From: Anaerolineae bacterium
Lineage (GTDB): Bacteria > Chloroflexota > Anaerolineae > JAAYZQ01
Direction of reading: 5' to 3'
NCBI GenBank assembly: GCA_016929795.1
Contig: JAFGIA010000010.1
Coordinates: 1 to 15,597 of the forward strand
Length of the DNA stretch: 15,597 bases
The number at the start of each line of letters is the position of its first letter. Positions within the stretch are counted from its first letter, which is position 1. The notes under the pieces were generated by a model. The model saw only the letters and a program-made list of their open reading frames with translations, made no database searches and was not told the origin of the DNA. Positions 1 to 7,107 of this stretch are shown one piece after another. The position numbers and the translations under genes were made by a program.

Positions 1-139
1 CCACCAATTCCATGATCCCCATTGAATCGATGATACCTTCTTCGAGAAAAGATGCATCATCCGGATAGGGATAGCCGTTGCTGCTGAAGAGGATTTTCTC
101 AGAAATAAACTGCCGGATTGCCGTTTCGATTGTTTCCAT
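1..139 (-). CDS. acyl carrier protein, N-terminal part (runs off left edge)
   Basis: Reading the minus strand from an ATG at 139 gives 46 residues, open to the window edge. Seen: a short helical N-terminus followed by EEGIIDSMGIMELV, the classic 4'-phosphopantetheine attachment site, with Ser39 in the DSxG motif. Family knowledge: such proteins carry acyl or aminoacyl groups on the phosphopantetheine arm for fatty acid, polyketide, nonribosomal peptide or D-alanyl-type transfer. The sequence resembles the free-standing carriers of biosynthetic clusters more than housekeeping AcpP, but only about half is visible. It is the last minus-strand gene after the polysaccharide genes. The upstream AGGGAAAGAAG is only a loose ribosome binding site. 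The partner enzyme presumably lies to the left of the window. Confidence 0.8.
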   Translation of the reverse strand, partial: METIETAIRQFISEKILFSSNGYPYPDDASFLEEGIIDSMGIMELV

Positions 140-166
140 CTCTATACTTCTTTCCCTCTCTCTGAA

Positions 167-183
167 TTGGGCTCCTGGCCCAA
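167..183. repeat. small inverted repeat (6-bp arms)
   Basis: TTGGGC at 167-172 and GCCCAA at 178-183 are perfect complements around a 5-nt loop. It lies in the leader of the acyl carrier protein gene, 28 nt from its ATG. Its role is unknown; it could be a leader hairpin. Confidence 0.4.
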
Positions 184-195
184 ACATCCAACCGC

Positions 196-225
196 AGGCA
201 GCGCAGCTCACGAGCTGCGCTGCCT
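196..225. repeat. strong perfect hairpin between the DNRLRE gene and the carrier protein gene
   Basis: AGGCAGCGCAGCTC at 196-209 is perfectly complementary to GAGCTGCGCTGCCT at 212-225, giving a 14-bp stem with a 2-nt centre (or 13 bp with a 4-nt loop). It lies 77 nt after the stop of the minus-strand DNRLRE gene. No T-run follows in the minus direction, so a classical Rho-independent terminator is not supported. A Rho-dependent pause, RNA 3'-end protection or a mobile-element remnant are alternatives. Confidence 0.6.
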
Positions 226-301
226 GAGATTTTGTGCGACTAACAGATCAAGACAGTCACGATACCGCGCACTGGTATATGTGTCTCATGCCCAACCTAC
301 A

Positions 302-1252
302 TCAGTTGAGTGGGCAGCCCAGCTCGTTGGCCCATTCGAGGGCATCTGCATCACCTGCCTGGACCAGGGCAATGACATCCGCGACCGTGTAGGGATAGGC
401 GACGTCCGGGTGAGCCGCACTGAGCAGTCCTGCCGTCCCGTGACGCGCTAGCCGATTCACCCCCCCGCCTCGCGCATTGACTGCCTGTTCGAGGGTGATG
501 TTGGGATTGAACAGGTCGACGCCGAACGTTGCATCAAAGTCGTCGGCTGGACTGTAGCCTGTCGCCGCCCAGGCGTCTAGGTGATTCTTCCAATAGCCGG
601 GTGTGCAGCCTTCACCGGGTGGCGGTGGTGGGGTGACAGGGAGCTCAAACCGGATCAGGCTTGGTTTCTGGTACCAGTTGAGGATGCCTGTATGCAAAAT
701 CGGAGATCCACCGTAGGTTTGGTCAGGCCTATTCTCATAGATGCTACTATCGGCGACGATATCGCCCGGACGCTGAAGGGTGTAGCACGTCATACTGCCG
801 CCCAGAGGCGTGTAGCACACCTCCAACTTGGGCCGCAGAGCCGGATCCGCCCATTCGCTGCTGTAGAACCTCTGGTAGGGTGTCTGCTCTTGGTGCAGCA
901 GGAAGCCATAGTTGGGGTAGACGCCCTCGATCCACTGTTGCACGAGTCCTGTGACATCGACCGAGTGCCAGCCATTCACGGTCGGGGTGAAGGACGCCAC
1001 TGGCGCGGGGTCGTAGGCCCCGCCAAAGCTGTTCCAGGTCACAACCATCTCTTCCCAGGGCGCCGTGATCCGATAGACATAGACTGTGTGCGACCGCGCA
1101 AAGTTCGCATACACCGAGAGCGTCGCCGAGTTGATAGTTGCCCCGGCTAGGATCTCGAATGCGGCCTGGCTTGGCCCTGTGGCCATGACGAAGGTGAGGA
1201 TGACCAACACGAACGCCAAGGCCATCCTCAGCACCGCTTGTTTGGATTTCAT
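302..1252 (-). CDS. secreted DNRLRE-domain protein with CTPGYWKNH C-terminal domain, apparently permuted
   Basis: 316 residues. The start is ATG 1252 with AAGGAG (1261-1266) eight bases upstream. Residues 1-30 are a signal peptide ending PSQA, so the protein is exported. Residues 32-148 carry the distal half of a DNRLRE beta-sandwich domain (GATINSATLSVY, TAPWEE, VTWNSFGG, YSSEWADPALRPKLEV). Residues 156-205 carry what is normally the proximal half (TLQRPGDIVADSSIYENRP, TYGG, SLIRFELP), so the halves are in reversed order. A proline linker (208-212) leads to a roughly 100-residue CTPGYWKNH domain with cysteines 216 and near the C-terminus. DNRLRE domains occur on bacterial surface and adhesive proteins; the role here is unknown. 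It follows the glycosyltransferase by 152 nt on the same strand. Confidence 0.8.
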   Translation of the reverse strand: MKSKQAVLRMALAFVLVILTFVMATGPSQAAFEILAGATINSATLSVYANFARSHTVYVYRITAPWEEMVVTWNSFGGAYDPAPVASFTPTVNGWHSVDVTGLVQQWIEGVYPNYGFLLHQEQTPYQRFYSSEWADPALRPKLEVCYTPLGGSMTCYTLQRPGDIVADSSIYENRPDQTYGGSPILHTGILNWYQKPSLIRFELPVTPPPPPGEGCTPGYWKNHLDAWAATGYSPADDFDATFGVDLFNPNITLEQAVNARGGGVNRLARHGTAGLLSAAHPDVAYPYTVADVIALVQAGDADALEWANELGCPLN

Positions 1253-1404
1253 GGTAATCTCTCCTTGTTTGTTTTGCGTCCTTGAGGTAGAAGCTTTCCG
1301 TCTAGCTACTGTGAGTTCTCATTGAGGGCATTTCGAACAAACCCTTGCTCCGATCGTCTTTCTCGTGATACTTCCTCCTCTCAAGAGGGTGGGTGTTGGG
1401 CTTC

Positions 1405-2643
1405 CTACTCGTTCCCCACCAATGCCGGCACGTGAGTCCGGGTTTCCACACGACCATTTAAATCCGCCATCACCAGTACCTCCCGTTGATGTAACCCCTC
1501 TAGGATGCGCATCACCACCCACGAGATCATCAACTGCACCCCAATCAGCATCATCATTGCGCTGGCGAGCAAATACAGCCACAACCGGCTCACCGGCCAC
1601 CCCGCAAAGCCAAATCCCAGGCTGATGATTCCCGTGAGCAGGCCACAGAAGATACCCAACCCGCCCATCCAACCAAAGTGGCGCTCCAGAGGCGGATCAA
1701 AGATCGGCTTGCCAAACAGCCCCTGGCGAATCGGCTCCTTGTGAAACAGCGAGACCAGATAGTTAAAGGTCGCCCCGAGGGCAAAGATGCTCACCCCGGA
1801 TACCGCCAGCACCTGCGCCGCAAACACCGCCAGCGTGCCCCACGTGCCGAGTTCCGTACTGCCTTGCACCCGGATGGCGACCAGGATCAGGCCGATAAGC
1901 AGGGAGAGGGCCAGGCACGCCATGCCAATCGCGCCCAGGATCCGCACCGGGTTATAGTCGAGCGCTGTCCACAGGATCGAGTGCAAAAACCGCGTGCCGT
2001 CGCCGACGATGGTCAGCTTGGAGCGACCCAAACGCTCAGCATACGGAATTGGCACCTCGACCATAGTGAGGTTCTGATGGATCGCGCGGGTGCTCATTAC
2101 CGGCGTAAAGTTCAGCCCATCGGGCAGTGGGTAGATGCTCGGCAGTGCCTCTCGCCGGATGATGCGCATGCCACTGGCGCTGTCCGAGATGCGCCGGTTG
2201 CCGATCAGGCTGACGAGCATTGCGAAAAAGGTGTTGCCGATGCGGCGGCTCAGGGGCATCTGGCTGTCGGTGCCCGCCATGCGCGAGCCGATGACGAGAT
2301 CTGCCTCCTGCTCATGGGCAGCCTGGAGCAGGGCGGGAAAGTGCTCCGGCGGATAGGTGCCATCGGCATCGAGGAACCCAAGCCATTCACCACGGGCATG
2401 GGCGAACCCGGTCTTGAGTGCAGCACCATAGCCATAGTTGGTCTGGTGCTGGAGGAGGCAAACCTCAGGGCAGCACGCCGCAATCTCGGCCGTGTGGTCA
2501 CGCGAGCCATCGTCGACGACGATCACTTCGAGCTCGACGCCGTGGGCGAGCAGGGTGGGCCGGATCGTGGTCACGCGCTCCACAATCTCGGCAATGCCGT
2601 CCTCCTCGTTATAGGCCGGAATCACGATCGACAAAGTTTCCAT
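1405..2643 (-). CDS. membrane-anchored family 2 glycosyltransferase (DPMS-like)
   Basis: 412 residues from ATG 2643, chosen because GGAG lies nine bases upstream and because [12 protein letters not shown] then begins at residue 5; the frame stays open to 2727, with other ATGs at 2652 and 2667. Seen: a GT-A fold with VVDDGS (D44, D45) and the metal-binding DAD at 92-94, then GSRM and the [11 protein letters not shown] acceptor-loop region, and about four hydrophobic helices from residue 230 onward. Known for this family: transfer of a sugar from a nucleotide sugar to a polyprenyl phosphate or lipid acceptor at the cytoplasmic membrane face. It starts 37 nt after the ligase stop on the same strand, so they are probably co-transcribed and act together in surface glycan assembly. 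Substrate cannot be read from sequence. Confidence 0.9.
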   Translation of the reverse strand: METLSIVIPAYNEEDGIAEIVERVTTIRPTLLAHGVELEVIVVDDGSRDHTAEIAACCPEVCLLQHQTNYGYGAALKTGFAHARGEWLGFLDADGTYPPEHFPALLQAAHEQEADLVIGSRMAGTDSQMPLSRRIGNTFFAMLVSLIGNRRISDSASGMRIIRREALPSIYPLPDGLNFTPVMSTRAIHQNLTMVEVPIPYAERLGRSKLTIVGDGTRFLHSILWTALDYNPVRILGAIGMACLALSLLIGLILVAIRVQGSTELGTWGTLAVFAAQVLAVSGVSIFALGATFNYLVSLFHKEPIRQGLFGKPIFDPPLERHFGWMGGLGIFCGLLTGIISLGFGFAGWPVSRLWLYLLASAMMMLIGVQLMISWVVMRILEGLHQREVLVMADLNGRVETRTHVPALVGNE

Positions 2644-2680
2644 GGGTTCCATCTCCAGTCGCGTCATGCCACAGAGCGCA

Positions 2681-4627
2681 TCACTTGCCCTGCGCCGCTT
2701 GCCGCACGGCTGCTTCACGCTCAGCATCTTTGATGTAGCCGTACCAAAAGAGTCTCGCTGCGAGCTGGCCCTGCTCGTTGCTTACGTCAGCCCACAACGC
2801 CTCGCCCTCGTCCTGGTGACCGTTGACGATCAGCGCCTCGCCGAGCAGTTGCCGCGTGGTTGTGCTCCACGGCTCGGCTGCGTAGGCGACCCTGAGATGC
2901 TCCAGGGCATCCTGGTACTCGCCCCACGAGAGCTCGATCATGCCCAGTCGCCGGTTCGCTGTCGGGTTCGCCCGATTCAGCGCGAGCGCCCGCTCAAACG
3001 CCCGTACTGCCGGATCAAGATCTACCGCTCTGCGCACCGCATCTTGCAGGGGCCACTCGGGCCACGAGTAAACACTTAGCTCTGCCTGGCTCTGGCGGAC
3101 GGCGCCCAGGTTGCCGGAGAAGAGAGAGAGAGACCTGCCAGGCCACATCAGAATGGGGATTGCCAGGGCGACGATTCCAACCATCCATGGTTGGGGCCAA
3201 GAACGCGCCTGAGACTTGCGCCTCCGAGTTGATCTGGGCGCGGCAAAGGCGACGGGCAGGAACAGCAGGGTGACAAACTTGCCGTACAGGGCCGTGTCTA
3301 CAAATCCATGAATCAGAATAACAACGATCGAGATCGCCGCCACCCCGAGTTCTGGTGCTAGAGATTCTTTCGGCGCCTCGTCAGCGGTCGCGGCACCTCG
3401 CCACACCGCCACCGCGACGATTCCCCACATCCACAGTAGGGCCAGTAGCCCCGGCAGGCCTTGATCGATCGCCAGGCTGAGGAAAAGATTGTGACTGTGA
3501 TCGATAAACCCGACGTGGATCAGCAGCGCGTACGACGAATAGAGCATCTGGAAGCCACCGAGCCCGGCGCCGATCAGAGGGTAATCGGACGCCAGCAACA
3601 GGCTGTTGCGATGGAATCCGAACCGATTGAGCAAACTGTCGATGCTGAACAGACTACGGGTGAAGAAATCGCTTCCTCTCAGCGCCATCAGGGCCAGGAG
3701 GCTGGCTGCCCCGGCGAGGAGCAGAAGAGCAGCCCATGTCCCTCTTCTCCACTTCGGGTGATAGCGAGTCACGCGGCCGGCAACGAACCAGGCACCGGCG
3801 CACAGGGCGCTCACCGCCAGGGCAAGCCAGGCGCCGCGTGACTGTGTCGCGAGCAGGCCCAGGAGGACTAGAAACAATGCGCCGCAGGCAGCGATCGGCA
3901 ACAGCCACTTGGCGCCGCGCCGCACATTCCAGTCTGCTCTCACCTCATGCCAGGTGTCCCAGCCGGCCCACGCCGCGAAAGGGGCGAGCATGGCCAGAAT
4001 GCCTCCCACCTCGTTCGCATTGAGCTGCGGGCCAGGGACGGTCGGGCGCATCGACTGCCATACACGACCAAGGTTGGTGATCGCCTGAGCCTTGACCGTG
4101 TGAGCGCTCCAATCGTGTGTCAGCACAAAATAGAGGGCCAGACACACCCCACCTATAGCCGGGATCCATGCCATAGTAACAGGTCGGAGGCCAGAGTTTG
4201 CCAGTGCATAAAAAAGCAACACACCCCCTGCCATCAGCCAAAACTTGCCCCAGCTTGCTTCACGGTCGTATGCCGCCCACGCACTCACGATTGCCGTCAA
4301 CAGAAACAAAGCCAGCGGTGCGTCAAAGCGGGTGCGCCGCGTCAGGTGTCCACAAAGCAGGAGGCGTACAACCCAAGGAGCGAGCGCAACGACCAACGGC
4401 CAGGCACCGATCTGTGGGAACGAATACCAGAGCAGCACGGCAACTCCAGTACAGCCCAGGTCGAGGAGCGGCAGCCACGTAGCTCCAATTCGATGCCTCG
4501 AAGTCGTGATATCAGAAATGATCAGAGATTGCTCTTTCTGCATGAACCGGGCTCTAGGCAGGCTCCGCCGATCTGACAAGGGTTCATTCTTGCCAGATCG
4601 CATTCTGCGGTTTGATTTCGCGCCCAT
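2681..4627 (-). CDS. O-antigen ligase/polymerase-family membrane protein with C-terminal TPR region
   Basis: 648 residues from ATG 4627; other possible starts are GTG 4657, ATG 4603 and ATG 4543. I favour 4627 because GGAGGTGG sits directly before it, although the spacing is short. Seen: many hydrophobic helices through the first two thirds, a periplasmic-loop-like stretch with [16 protein letters not shown], a [10 protein letters not shown] segment, and [19 protein letters not shown] near residue 375, which is the Wzy_C/O-antigen ligase signature. The last ~110 residues hold TPR-like helices ([15 protein letters not shown]...[18 protein letters not shown]). Family knowledge: these enzymes polymerise or attach lipid-linked glycans outside the membrane, and TPR-fused versions are common in Gram-positive-like and Chloroflexota exopolysaccharide loci. 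The glycosyltransferase follows immediately. Confidence 0.88.
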   Translation of the reverse strand: MGAKSNRRMRSGKNEPLSDRRSLPRARFMQKEQSLIISDITTSRHRIGATWLPLLDLGCTGVAVLLWYSFPQIGAWPLVVALAPWVVRLLLCGHLTRRTRFDAPLALFLLTAIVSAWAAYDREASWGKFWLMAGGVLLFYALANSGLRPVTMAWIPAIGGVCLALYFVLTHDWSAHTVKAQAITNLGRVWQSMRPTVPGPQLNANEVGGILAMLAPFAAWAGWDTWHEVRADWNVRRGAKWLLPIAACGALFLVLLGLLATQSRGAWLALAVSALCAGAWFVAGRVTRYHPKWRRGTWAALLLLAGAASLLALMALRGSDFFTRSLFSIDSLLNRFGFHRNSLLLASDYPLIGAGLGGFQMLYSSYALLIHVGFIDHSHNLFLSLAIDQGLPGLLALLWMWGIVAVAVWRGAATADEAPKESLAPELGVAAISIVVILIHGFVDTALYGKFVTLLFLPVAFAAPRSTRRRKSQARSWPQPWMVGIVALAIPILMWPGRSLSLFSGNLGAVRQSQAELSVYSWPEWPLQDAVRRAVDLDPAVRAFERALALNRANPTANRRLGMIELSWGEYQDALEHLRVAYAAEPWSTTTRQLLGEALIVNGHQDEGEALWADVSNEQGQLAARLFWYGYIKDAEREAAVRQAAQGK

Positions 4628-4674
4628 CCACCTCCATTCCGCGGCTTGCGCCAGCACAAATGATGTGGAGGTGG
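4628..4674 (-). promoter_or_regulatory. hairpin predicted to mask the ligase ribosome binding site
   Basis: On the minus-strand transcript CCACCTCCA (4674-4666) is perfectly complementary to TGGAGGTGG (4636-4628), nine pairs enclosing 29 nt. The second arm is the Shine-Dalgarno sequence abutting ATG 4627. Inside the loop GGC-GCAA-GCC can form a small stem with a GNRA tetraloop. If folded, ribosome access to the ligase start would be blocked. Inference only; an RNA thermometer, protein-controlled leader or chance pairing are all possible. Confidence 0.45.
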
Positions 4675-4774
4675 GAAGCCCCAGCGGTTGGGCACGCTCA
4701 GGGCACAGTAGGGATGGGTGGGCGGCGAGAACCGGTAGCAGGCAGGTGCCAGCCAGATCTCGTCGTGCCCGAGA

Positions 4775-5467
4775 CTACCGAGTCCCCAGTCGCTGAAACA
4801 TATATCCTTCGCCCCGGCGCGTAACGATCCGCCGGGGACTGGCAGGGTCCGGCTCGAGCTTCTGTCGGAGCTGATAGACGTATAGCTTGATCGAGTCGCG
4901 GGTGCCATTGTGCTTTGTTCCCCACACATATCTCATGATCTGGTCGTGAGACAGGACCTGTCCTTCGTGGGCGGTGAAACAAGTTAGAAAGCGAAACTCG
5001 GTCGGCGTGAGGGGTACCGGTTCGTCGTTGAACAATACCTCTTTTCGCGTCAGATCGATCACCAGGCTTCCGTCCACAAAATAGTTCTGCAAAGTGCGCG
5101 AGACTGCCGGGGGGTTGCGTCTTAGTAGGGCACGGATGCGAGCCACGAATTCTTCTTCGAGAAAAGGTCTTCCCATGCAGTCGTCGGCTCCAAAATTCAG
5201 CGCTTTCACCCGGTCCCGTTCATCCCGCGATGACAGGAGCAGCATTAGGGGTTTGTTTAGAAAGGTCAGCAGCCTTTGACAGAACTGCCATTCCTGTTCG
5301 CGCCCACCTATACTGAGGACCACGATATCAGGCTCGCCGATCAATGCCTTACGGATCGCATCAAGTCCCAGGGCTTCGTGACTGACACGAAACTCTTCCT
5401 CGGTGAGTAGTGGGTATAGCTTTGTGAGCAGGCTCTCGTCTGCACCTATCAATAGCAGATGGTTCAC
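4775..5467 (-). CDS. OmpR-type winged-helix regulator with degenerate receiver domain
   Basis: 230 residues from GTG 5467, chosen because GGAAG lies eight bases upstream and the receiver then begins normally (NHLLLIGADE); ATG 5527 in the same frame has no ribosome binding site. Residues 1-115 form a receiver-like domain: acidic D10/E11 are present, but the phospho-acceptor position is Ser52 (DIVVLS where family members have LLD) and the conserved Lys of KPF is Arg100 (MGRPF). The C-terminal ~100 residues are a complete Trans_Reg_C winged helix (LTPTEFRFLTCF, IKLYVYQLRQKLEPD, GEGYMF). It should bind DNA but is unlikely to be switched by Asp phosphorylation. It is paired with the canonical regulator upstream; no histidine kinase is in view. 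The polysaccharide genes follow on the same strand. Confidence 0.9.
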   Translation of the reverse strand: MNHLLLIGADESLLTKLYPLLTEEEFRVSHEALGLDAIRKALIGEPDIVVLSIGGREQEWQFCQRLLTFLNKPLMLLLSSRDERDRVKALNFGADDCMGRPFLEEEFVARIRALLRRNPPAVSRTLQNYFVDGSLVIDLTRKEVLFNDEPVPLTPTEFRFLTCFTAHEGQVLSHDQIMRYVWGTKHNGTRDSIKLYVYQLRQKLEPDPASPRRIVTRRGEGYMFQRLGTR

Positions 5468-5545
5468 GATCTCTGCTTCCTTTCCCCGCCCTATAGCGCG
5501 CAGGTTGGCCACGCGCAACCATTGCAAGAGTTCTTGGCCTACGAG

Positions 5546-5551
5546 AGTATA
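5546..5551 (-). promoter_or_regulatory. candidate -10 element (TATACT) for the degenerate regulator gene
   Basis: Minus-strand TATACT lies about 80 nt upstream of GTG 5467. No good -35 is found at 16-18 bp; instead a TTAACC copy (5569-5564) sits close to where -35 would be, which would fit an activator-dependent promoter. The plus strand also reads TATAAT at 5548-5553, but no plus-strand gene follows. Confidence 0.4.
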
Positions 5552-5563
5552 ATAGAGGTAAAA

Positions 5564-5624
5564 GGTTAAGCTTTCGTAAAAGGTGGGTCTGGATAAGGTT
5601 AGAGAAATGGTTAAAAAAGGTTAA
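5564..5624. promoter_or_regulatory. array of GGTTAA/GGTTAG direct repeats, candidate regulator-binding region
   Basis: Plus-strand copies lie at GGTTAA 5564-5569, GGTTAG 5597-5602, GGTTAA 5609-5614 and GGTTAA 5619-5624, with weaker relatives GGTAAA at 5557 and GGTGGG at 5582. Successive spacings of 12 and 10 bp among the last three are near one helical turn, as expected for tandem OmpR/PhoB dimers. The array fills the gap between the two regulator genes, upstream of the candidate -10. Binding by either regulator is an inference. Confidence 0.45.
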
Positions 5625-5630
5625 TTGTAC

Positions 5631-6317
5631 TCAGGGGATCTGGAACCGATACCCGAGCCCTCTCTCTGTGATGATATAGCGCGGTTGTTGCGGGTCAGGT
5701 TCGATCTTTTGCCGGAGGTGATGGATATAGACCTTCAAATAGTTGGGCTCGTCGATATATTCCCAGCCCCAAACCTGACTCAGCAGGCTTTGATGCGTCA
5801 ACACCCGGCCTGTGTTCTCGACAAAGCAGCTCAGGATTTTAAACTCGGTGGGGGAAAGGCTGCAAGCCTCCCCATCAACGATCACCTGGCAGGACTTTCG
5901 GTCTACCGTCAGCCGTTCATCAACCTTCACCGATGCCCCGTTCGTGAGTGGCTGGGTACGGCGGCGGAGGACAGCACGAATTCGAGCCGACAACTCCATA
6001 TAGCGGAAGGGCTTGGTAATGTAATCATCAGCACCTGACTCAAGTCCTCGGACGGTGCTCAATTCCTCATTCACGGCTGTGAGCATAATGATCGGCACAT
6101 CGGATAGCTGGCGAATCCGATGGCACGTCTCCCAGCCGTTCATGCGAGGCATCATTACATCAAGCAGGACGATATCGGGCTGGTGGGCCTGGAGGGCTTG
6201 CAGGCCTGCTACGCCATCACTGCTGGATATCACCTCGTACCCTTCCGCTTCCAGTCGGACACGAAGCATTGAGACGAGGTCTTCCGAGTCCTCGACAATC
6301 AGGATCTTGATGCTCAC
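5631..6317 (-). CDS. OmpR/PhoB-family response regulator (canonical)
   Basis: 228 residues from GTG 6317, with GGAGGTGG six bases upstream. The receiver domain is intact: acidic E9/D10, phospho-acceptor Asp53 in LLDVMMPRMNGWE, switch Thr80 and Lys102 in TKPF. A Trans_Reg_C winged helix covers about residues 130-226 (LSPTEFKILSCFVEN, LKVYIHHLRQKIEPD, GLGYRF). Family knowledge: phosphorylation by a sensor kinase promotes dimerisation on tandem direct repeats. No sensor kinase gene is in the window, so the partner is encoded elsewhere. The close similarity of its winged helix to that of the next gene suggests an old duplication. It has its own promoter at 6460-6488 and a leader of about 135 nt. 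Confidence 0.94.
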   Translation of the reverse strand: MSIKILIVEDSEDLVSMLRVRLEAEGYEVISSSDGVAGLQALQAHQPDIVLLDVMMPRMNGWETCHRIRQLSDVPIIMLTAVNEELSTVRGLESGADDYITKPFRYMELSARIRAVLRRRTQPLTNGASVKVDERLTVDRKSCQVIVDGEACSLSPTEFKILSCFVENTGRVLTHQSLLSQVWGWEYIDEPNYLKVYIHHLRQKIEPDPQQPRYIITERGLGYRFQIP

Positions 6318-6459
6318 GACGATCCACCTCCGACTGCAGACGATGTTTCTAAGAAACCTGTGCGATCCTCTAGCCTATTCAATAAGAGAATGTTGAGTTT
6401 GGAGGAGTTAGGACACGCATACTATAGGCCGAGTTAAGAGCCGGCTCGACTGTGCAACG

Positions 6460-6488
6460 ATTATATCAGAATCTGACTAAAAAGTCAA
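6460..6488 (-). promoter_or_regulatory. sigma-70-type promoter for the canonical response regulator
   Basis: On the minus strand TTGACT (6488-6483), a 17-bp spacer and TATAAT (6465-6460), preceded by TGA as an extended -10. Predicted transcription start is near 6453. This is close to consensus and points directly at the regulator gene. Confidence 0.75.
6474..6487. promoter_or_regulatory. 14-bp palindrome overlapping the -35/spacer of the regulator promoter
   Basis: TGACTAAAAAGTCA is a perfect inverted repeat (5-bp arms, 4-bp centre) covering most of the -35 box and part of the spacer. Its position suits a repressor operator; the binding protein is unknown. Confidence 0.35.
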
Positions 6489-6540
6489 AAAAAGGGGCTG
6501 CGGTGTGGTGATTCTAGTCTTGGCCGACCCTATCCGCAGC
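6487..6540 (-). terminator. possible Rho-independent terminator for the small membrane protein gene
   Basis: On the minus strand GCTGCGG (6540-6534, inside the end of the coding region) can pair with CCGCAGC (6503-6497), followed by CCC and seven Ts (6493-6487). The loop is long (30 nt), which weakens the call. The T-run overlaps the -35 element of the next gene's promoter. Confidence 0.35.
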
Positions 6541-6762
6541 ATGCATCCTTCCAAGCTGCGACACACGCGAGGGCACAGGATCTTGACAGAGAGGGGCAAC
6601 CGCAAACTGATGGGCTAACCACAGAGAGATTACACCAAAAGCGATCAGTGCCCATCCGAGCTCCCATCCTAACAACCGGATGCATAGAGCACCCGCAAGA
6701 CTTACCAGGCAGGCGAGGCGGCTTAGCGTGTCGTCAAGCGAGATGATAAAAGGTCTGTTCAC
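6514..6762 (-). CDS. small hypothetical membrane protein
   Basis: 82 residues from GTG 6762, preferred over ATG 6786 because GGAGG lies seven bases upstream of the GTG. Seen: a short start NRPFIISLDDTLSRL followed by two hydrophobic stretches (about residues 15-31 and 34-55) and a polar C-terminus. The layout, an amphipathic start and a short two-helix membrane hairpin, loosely recalls small YgaP-TM/DUF2892 proteins, but the typical C-terminal GxCPLY is not present, so I do not assign the family. It has a well-formed promoter of its own (6833-6861) and is followed by the regulator genes on the same strand. Function unknown. Confidence 0.6.
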   Translation of the reverse strand: MNRPFIISLDDTLSRLACLVSLAGALCIRLLGWELGWALIAFGVISLWLAHQFAVAPLCQDPVPSRVSQLGRMHAADRVGQD

Positions 6763-6832
6763 GATCCTGCCTCCATTTTCGTACATCCCGGCGCATCCGC
6801 CGAGAACACAACTTGCACCTCAACCTGTCGCT

Positions 6833-6861
6833 AGTATACGTTCTAGATGCCCTACAGTCAA
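6833..6861 (-). promoter_or_regulatory. sigma-70-type promoter for the small membrane protein gene
   Basis: On the minus strand TTGACT (6861-6856), a 17-bp spacer and TATACT (6838-6833). The predicted start near 6826 gives a leader of about 64 nt before GTG 6762. Confidence 0.7.
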
Positions 6862-6864
6862 TAG

Positions 6865-7083
6865 GAACATTGTACTAGCCGCTACCGCACCGTCAAAGAG
6901 ACCTACGCCGCCGCCGCCCTCGCTGCCGCCTACCCCGGCCTGGCGACCTGGGGCGACGCCAGCGACTCGTGGGCCAAAACCCAGGACCCCGCCACCGGCT
7001 ATGACCTGATGGTCCTGCGCCTCACCAACGCCGCGATCCCGGGCCCCGATCGGGAACCTTTCCCGCCGCCCGTTGTACTATAA
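6865..7083 (+). pseudogene. fragment of an M14 zinc carboxypeptidase
   Basis: The plus-strand frame from 6865 to the TAA at 7081-7083 is open, has no suitable start codon and reads YRTVKETYAAAALAA, then YPGLATW, DSWAKTQ and GYDLMVLRLTNAAIPGP. From memory of the family this matches the stretch just before the zinc-binding HxxE motif in secreted M14 carboxypeptidases (YRTVEETY..., LATW.D.GDSWEK, GYDLMVLRLTN). The signal peptide, propeptide and the whole catalytic centre are missing, so it cannot be functional. Composition shifts abruptly from AT-rich flanking sequence to GC-rich, codon-biased sequence at about 6880. Together with the upstream promoter this accounts for the gene-free stretch 6763-7107. 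Confidence 0.7.
6870..7080. repeat. 8-bp direct repeats flanking the carboxypeptidase fragment
   Basis: TTGTACTA occurs at 6870-6877 and again at 7073-7080, just outside the recognisable coding homology on both sides. This could be a duplicated target site from an insertion event or a footprint of repair-mediated capture; an 8-mer match in such a region could also be chance. Confidence 0.35.
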
Positions 7084-7084
7084 T
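7079..7084 (+). promoter_or_regulatory. candidate -10 element (TATAAT) for the DUF11 protein gene
   Basis: A perfect TATAAT lies 23 nt before ATG 7108, built across the right-hand TTGTACTA repeat and the stop codon of the carboxypeptidase fragment. No convincing -35 is present at 16-18 bp. Confidence 0.4.
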
Positions 7085-7107
7085 CAGGCGTACCATCCGG
7101 GCGGTGC

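Noticed and set aside
581..1150. 189-codon plus-strand open frame
   Set aside because: Antisense shadow of the DNRLRE gene, which has a signal peptide, ribosome binding site and clear domains.
1375..1395. CCTC-TTGA-GAGG palindrome after the glycosyltransferase gene as terminator
   Set aside because: The stem is only four to five pairs and no T-run follows, so it is not supported as a terminator.
1678..2733. 351-codon plus-strand open frame
   Set aside because: It is the antisense shadow of the glycosyltransferase gene; its translation has no recognisable domain and is Arg/Gln/His-rich as expected for a shadow.
5548..5553. Perfect TATAAT on the plus strand
   Set aside because: No -35 at proper distance and no plus-strand gene follows; the overlapping minus-strand TATACT fits the gene order better.
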